A stretch of DNA of 34,224 nucleotides. Source: Polyangia bacterium. Its GTDB lineage: Bacteria; Myxococcota_A; Polyangia; Polyangiales; Sandaracinaceae. Where the stretch lies: contig JAUHXR010000060.1 of assembly GCA_030426845.1 (NCBI GenBank), positions 1-34,224 of the forward strand, in the 5' to 3' direction. Positions 32,444 to 34,224 of this stretch are shown in pieces (positions within the stretch are counted from its first letter, which is position 1; each line of letters starts with the position of its first letter). The notes below the pieces were generated by a model. That model did no database searches. It saw nothing but the letters and a program-made list of their open reading frames with translations, and was not told the DNA's origin. The position numbers and the translations under genes are program-made.

Positions 32444-33486
32444 GGGCACCGCACCAGCGTGGTCTCGTAGACGATGTCGCCGATCGCGGTGCCGCTGACC
32501 GTCACGCGGTAGGTCTCGCCGGCCCGGGGCGACCAGCTCTGCGGGGTGAACCCCACGCTGGCGGGAGGGCCGCCGCCGCCCGTCAGGTAGTGGTGCACGG
32601 GACGTTGACGGTCGCTCCCCACCAGCTCCACCTGGACCGCGGTCGTGTCGGGCAGATCGAAGTCGTTCGCCTGGAGCGACCAGGTCACCTCGCCGCGGCC
32701 GCTCGAGACCATCTCGATGGGCGCGAAGCCAGGGTTCGGGTACGCGGTCCAGCGCCGGCTCGACGAGCCGCCGCGGCTGAACACCCCGAGGCACTGCCCG
32801 GGCCGCCCGCCGCTCGCGCTGAAGCCGACCTCCACCGAGGAGAGGCGCGTGCCCAGGATCCAGCGACGGTGCCCGAGGCTCATCGTGCCCACGTCGGTCA
32901 TGTAGCCGTTGATCGCGTCGGCCGACGTGCCGTAGCCGAACGCGATGTTCGAGCGGCCCGCCGCGTCGGCGCCGCCCGACGTCCAGCACGTCCAGCTCAT
33001 GGGCGGGTCGTGGCTGAGCGCGCTGTTCTGGCTCATCATGCTCGCGCAATCCATGAGCTCCGCGTGCGCGCTCCCGTCGTAGGCGATGGGCGGCAGACCC
33101 GCGAGCCAGCGAAACGCGTTGACGCGCACCACCGTGTCGTCGACCGCCTCCGTCGGCATCGTCCCCGGGTCGCAGCCGCCGGCGCCGGCCATCCAGGGCG
33201 TCGCCGCGGTCTCCACGTGGCCGGTGGCCCACGCCTCGCAGACCTCCGCCTCGGTGCGGAGGCGCGGGTCGTCCGGCGGGATCTCCACGCAGTCGCCCTC
33301 GCGCGCGAACCCGTCCGCGCAGACGCACTCGCCGGTCTCCGGCACGCAGCGCTCGCCCACGTCGCAGGTGACCGTCACGCACATTCCCGGATCGCCCGCG
33401 TCGAGGTCCGGGATGTCACCGTCAGCGGGCGCCGCCTCGCCGTCGCACGCACAGAGGAGCAGGACCAGCCCGAGCGTCCGTCGCAT
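32440..33486 (-). CDS. CAP/SCP-domain lipoprotein
   Basis: A 348-residue lipoprotein with signal ending LLLCAC (Cys14, Asp at +2), a short EGF-like Cys segment (CDVGERCVPETGECVCADGF, about 52-71) and a CAP domain (about 100-250): VNAFRWLAGLPPIAYDGSAH, MDCASMMSQNSALSHDPP and LGHRRWIL match the CAP family's helix and histidine motifs. The C-terminal 90 residues are beta-rich (GRGEVTWSLQANDFDL, YRVTVSGTAIGDIVYETT). Bacterial CAP proteins are extracellular and mostly of unknown activity. ATG 33486 is used because the signal peptide starts there, and TACCAT lies 7 nt upstream. It is the first gene of the pair with the LamG lipoprotein. Confidence 0.87.
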   Translation of the reverse strand: MRRTLGLVLLLCACDGEAAPADGDIPDLDAGDPGMCVTVTCDVGERCVPETGECVCADGFAREGDCVEIPPDDPRLRTEAEVCEAWATGHVETAATPWMAGAGGCDPGTMPTEAVDDTVVRVNAFRWLAGLPPIAYDGSAHAELMDCASMMSQNSALSHDPPMSWTCWTSGGADAAGRSNIAFGYGTSADAINGYMTDVGTMSLGHRRWILGTRLSSVEVGFSASGGRPGQCLGVFSRGGSSSRRWTAYPNPGFAPIEMVSSGRGEVTWSLQANDFDLPDTTAVQVELVGSDRQRPVHHYLTGGGGPPASVGFTPQSWSPRAGETYRVTVSGTAIGDIVYETTLVRCP

Positions 33487-33493
33487 CGCCTCG

Positions 33494-33499
33494 ATGGTA
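33494..33499 (-). promoter_or_regulatory. -10-like TACCAT, leaderless arrangement, for gene at 33486
   Basis: On the minus strand TACCAT ends 7 nt before ATG 33486. The intervening CGAGGCG has a GAGG too close to the start to serve as a normal ribosome-binding site. Confidence 0.45.
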
Positions 33500-33537
33500 C
33501 CGGCGCCGGTTCGCGGTTGCACCTTCGCGTCCCGCGG

Positions 33538-34224
33538 TCAGTAGTCGAGGTCGGTGAACACGCCGGCCCGGCTGCGCGCGGGGCCTGGCGACGCGGGCTC
33601 GGGAGCCTCGGTCGTCGCAGGCGCTGCGGTCGCAGGCGCCGCGGTGGCAGGCGCCGCGGTGGCGGGCGCTGCGGCTGGGCCGGGTGCGGCAGGCGCGGTG
33701 GTCCCCGCGGCCTCGAGGCGCACGGTCCGCTCGATCTGACCCTCGGCGAGGAACGCGTCGCTCCACCGGCGCCCCCCTCGCCAGACCGCGACGGTGTGCT
33801 CCGCGCCGTCCGCCGGCAGCTCCAGCGTGCCGTCGGGGGCGGCCACCTCGACGTCGTCGATCGTGACGCGCGCGCCCCGCGGCAAGCTGCGCAGGGTCAG
33901 GTGGGCCGACGCGGGGGGCGCCGGCGGGGGCTCCTCGGGGAGCGCGGGGCTCGCCGCCTCGTCAGCCGCCGGACCCACCGGCAGCGCGGTCGGAGCCTCG
34001 CGGGTCGAGGGAGCGGCCGCCGCGGTCCGCTCGGGCGCGGGCTCTTCGGCGTCCAAGGCGCCTCCGAGGACGCTGAAGGCCCCGACCCCCACGAGCGCGA
34101 GGACGGCGGCCGCGGCGATCAGCCACGGAGCGCGCGAGGCGGAGGCGGGCGCCTGCGAGCTCACGGCGGGCTCCGGCTCCGAGGCGCGCCGCAGCTGCTC
34201 CTCGAGGACGGCCGGCAGCGCGGG
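33538..34224 (-). CDS. PEGA-domain membrane protein, possible Ser/Thr kinase C-terminus (5' end outside window)
   Basis: The frame is open to the right edge of the window, so this is the C-terminal part of a longer protein. From the edge it reads a helix (LPAVLEEQLRRASEPEPA), a membrane segment (APWLIAAAAVLALVGVGAF), a Pro/Ala/Glu linker, and a PEGA domain (LRSLPRGARVTIDDVEV, GEHTV-like AEHTVAVWRGG), then an Ala-Pro-Thr repeat tail. In myxobacteria the order cytoplasmic kinase, membrane helix, PEGA is common in Ser/Thr protein kinases, and the first helix resembles the end of a kinase domain; the kinase itself cannot be seen. A GTG at 34164 could start a shorter protein, but the coding signal continues past it. 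Confidence 0.75.
   Translation of the reverse strand, partial: PALPAVLEEQLRRASEPEPAVSSQAPASASRAPWLIAAAAVLALVGVGAFSVLGGALDAEEPAPERTAAAAPSTREAPTALPVGPAADEAASPALPEEPPPAPPASAHLTLRSLPRGARVTIDDVEVAAPDGTLELPADGAEHTVAVWRGGRRWSDAFLAEGQIERTVRLEAAGTTAPAAPGPAAAPATAAPATAAPATAAPATTEAPEPASPGPARSRAGVFTDLDY
33617..33676 (-). repeat. Four 15-bp repeats coding for an Ala-Ala-Pro-Ala-Thr tail
   Basis: Units at 33617-33631, 33632-33646, 33647-33661 and 33662-33676 are nearly identical (GCAGGCGCCGCGGTG and variants on the plus strand). They encode a five-residue Ala/Pro/Thr repeat after the PEGA domain, probably an extended, possibly glycosylated spacer. Confidence 0.8.

Overview
The window looks like chromosomal DNA of a myxobacterium (Myxococcota), probably a Polyangiales/Sandaracinaceae-like lineage. 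This is inferred from very high GC with strongly GC-biased third codon positions, GTG starts, MYXO-CTERM C-termini, long MopE-type Cys/Asp repeat proteins, and many lipoproteins whose mature N-terminus is an Asp-Ala-Gly-Pro linker. I see no rRNA, tRNA, CRISPR array, insertion sequence, integrase or other sign of recent transfer. This is a core or accessory envelope-rich region rather than a mobile island.

Layout. 1-2027 (+): 3' part of a neutral-ceramidase-like amidohydrolase. 2113-2388 (+): a small unknown protein. 2400-4831 (+): the RNA-repair operon rtcB-rtcA, preceded by a clear sigma-54 promoter and three helically phased 11-bp repeats. 4965-6698 (+): a lipoprotein. 6840-15203 (-): a 2787-residue surface protein in which a vWFA/MopE/MYXO-CTERM protein runs in frame into a second, lipoprotein-like MopE/FGE/lamin-tail protein. 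15319-16689 (+): an alpha/beta-hydrolase lipoprotein and a SnoaL-like protein. 16808-24124 (-): a beta-propeller lipoprotein, a PAS-GAF-GGDEF cyclase, a FadL-type outer-membrane channel coupled to a TULIP-like MYXO-CTERM protein, and a GAF-GGDEF cyclase. 24386-26605 (-): a glycine-rich membrane protein and a Cys-rich lipoprotein. 27058-31057 (+): an acid-phosphatase lipoprotein, a membrane protein, an esterase lipoprotein overlapping a MOSC protein, and a small Cys-rich membrane protein. 31160-34224 (-): a LamG lipoprotein coupled to a CAP-domain lipoprotein, then the C-terminal part of a PEGA-domain membrane protein that leaves the window.

How the genes work together. The best-defined unit is rtcBA: RNA 3'-phosphate cyclase plus RNA ligase under sigma-54 control, the same logic as the Escherichia coli RtcR-regulated operon, although no rtcR lies in the window. 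The TULIP-like protein and FadL are 1 nt apart and may form an envelope lipid-transfer route. The two diguanylate cyclases flanking them both keep the inhibitory I-site. Most other genes encode secreted or lipid-anchored proteins.

The most interesting regulatory signals are: (i) a recurrent TANNNT hexamer 6-8 nt upstream of start codons that lack a Shine-Dalgarno sequence, the arrangement expected for leaderless mRNAs; (ii) elaborate palindromes or palindromic tandem arrays at each of the three convergent gene junctions, two of which carry copies of the neighbouring gene's stop codon; and (iii) a tandem repeat that multiplies a GTG start codon. All functions are read from motifs by eye; no database search was possible.
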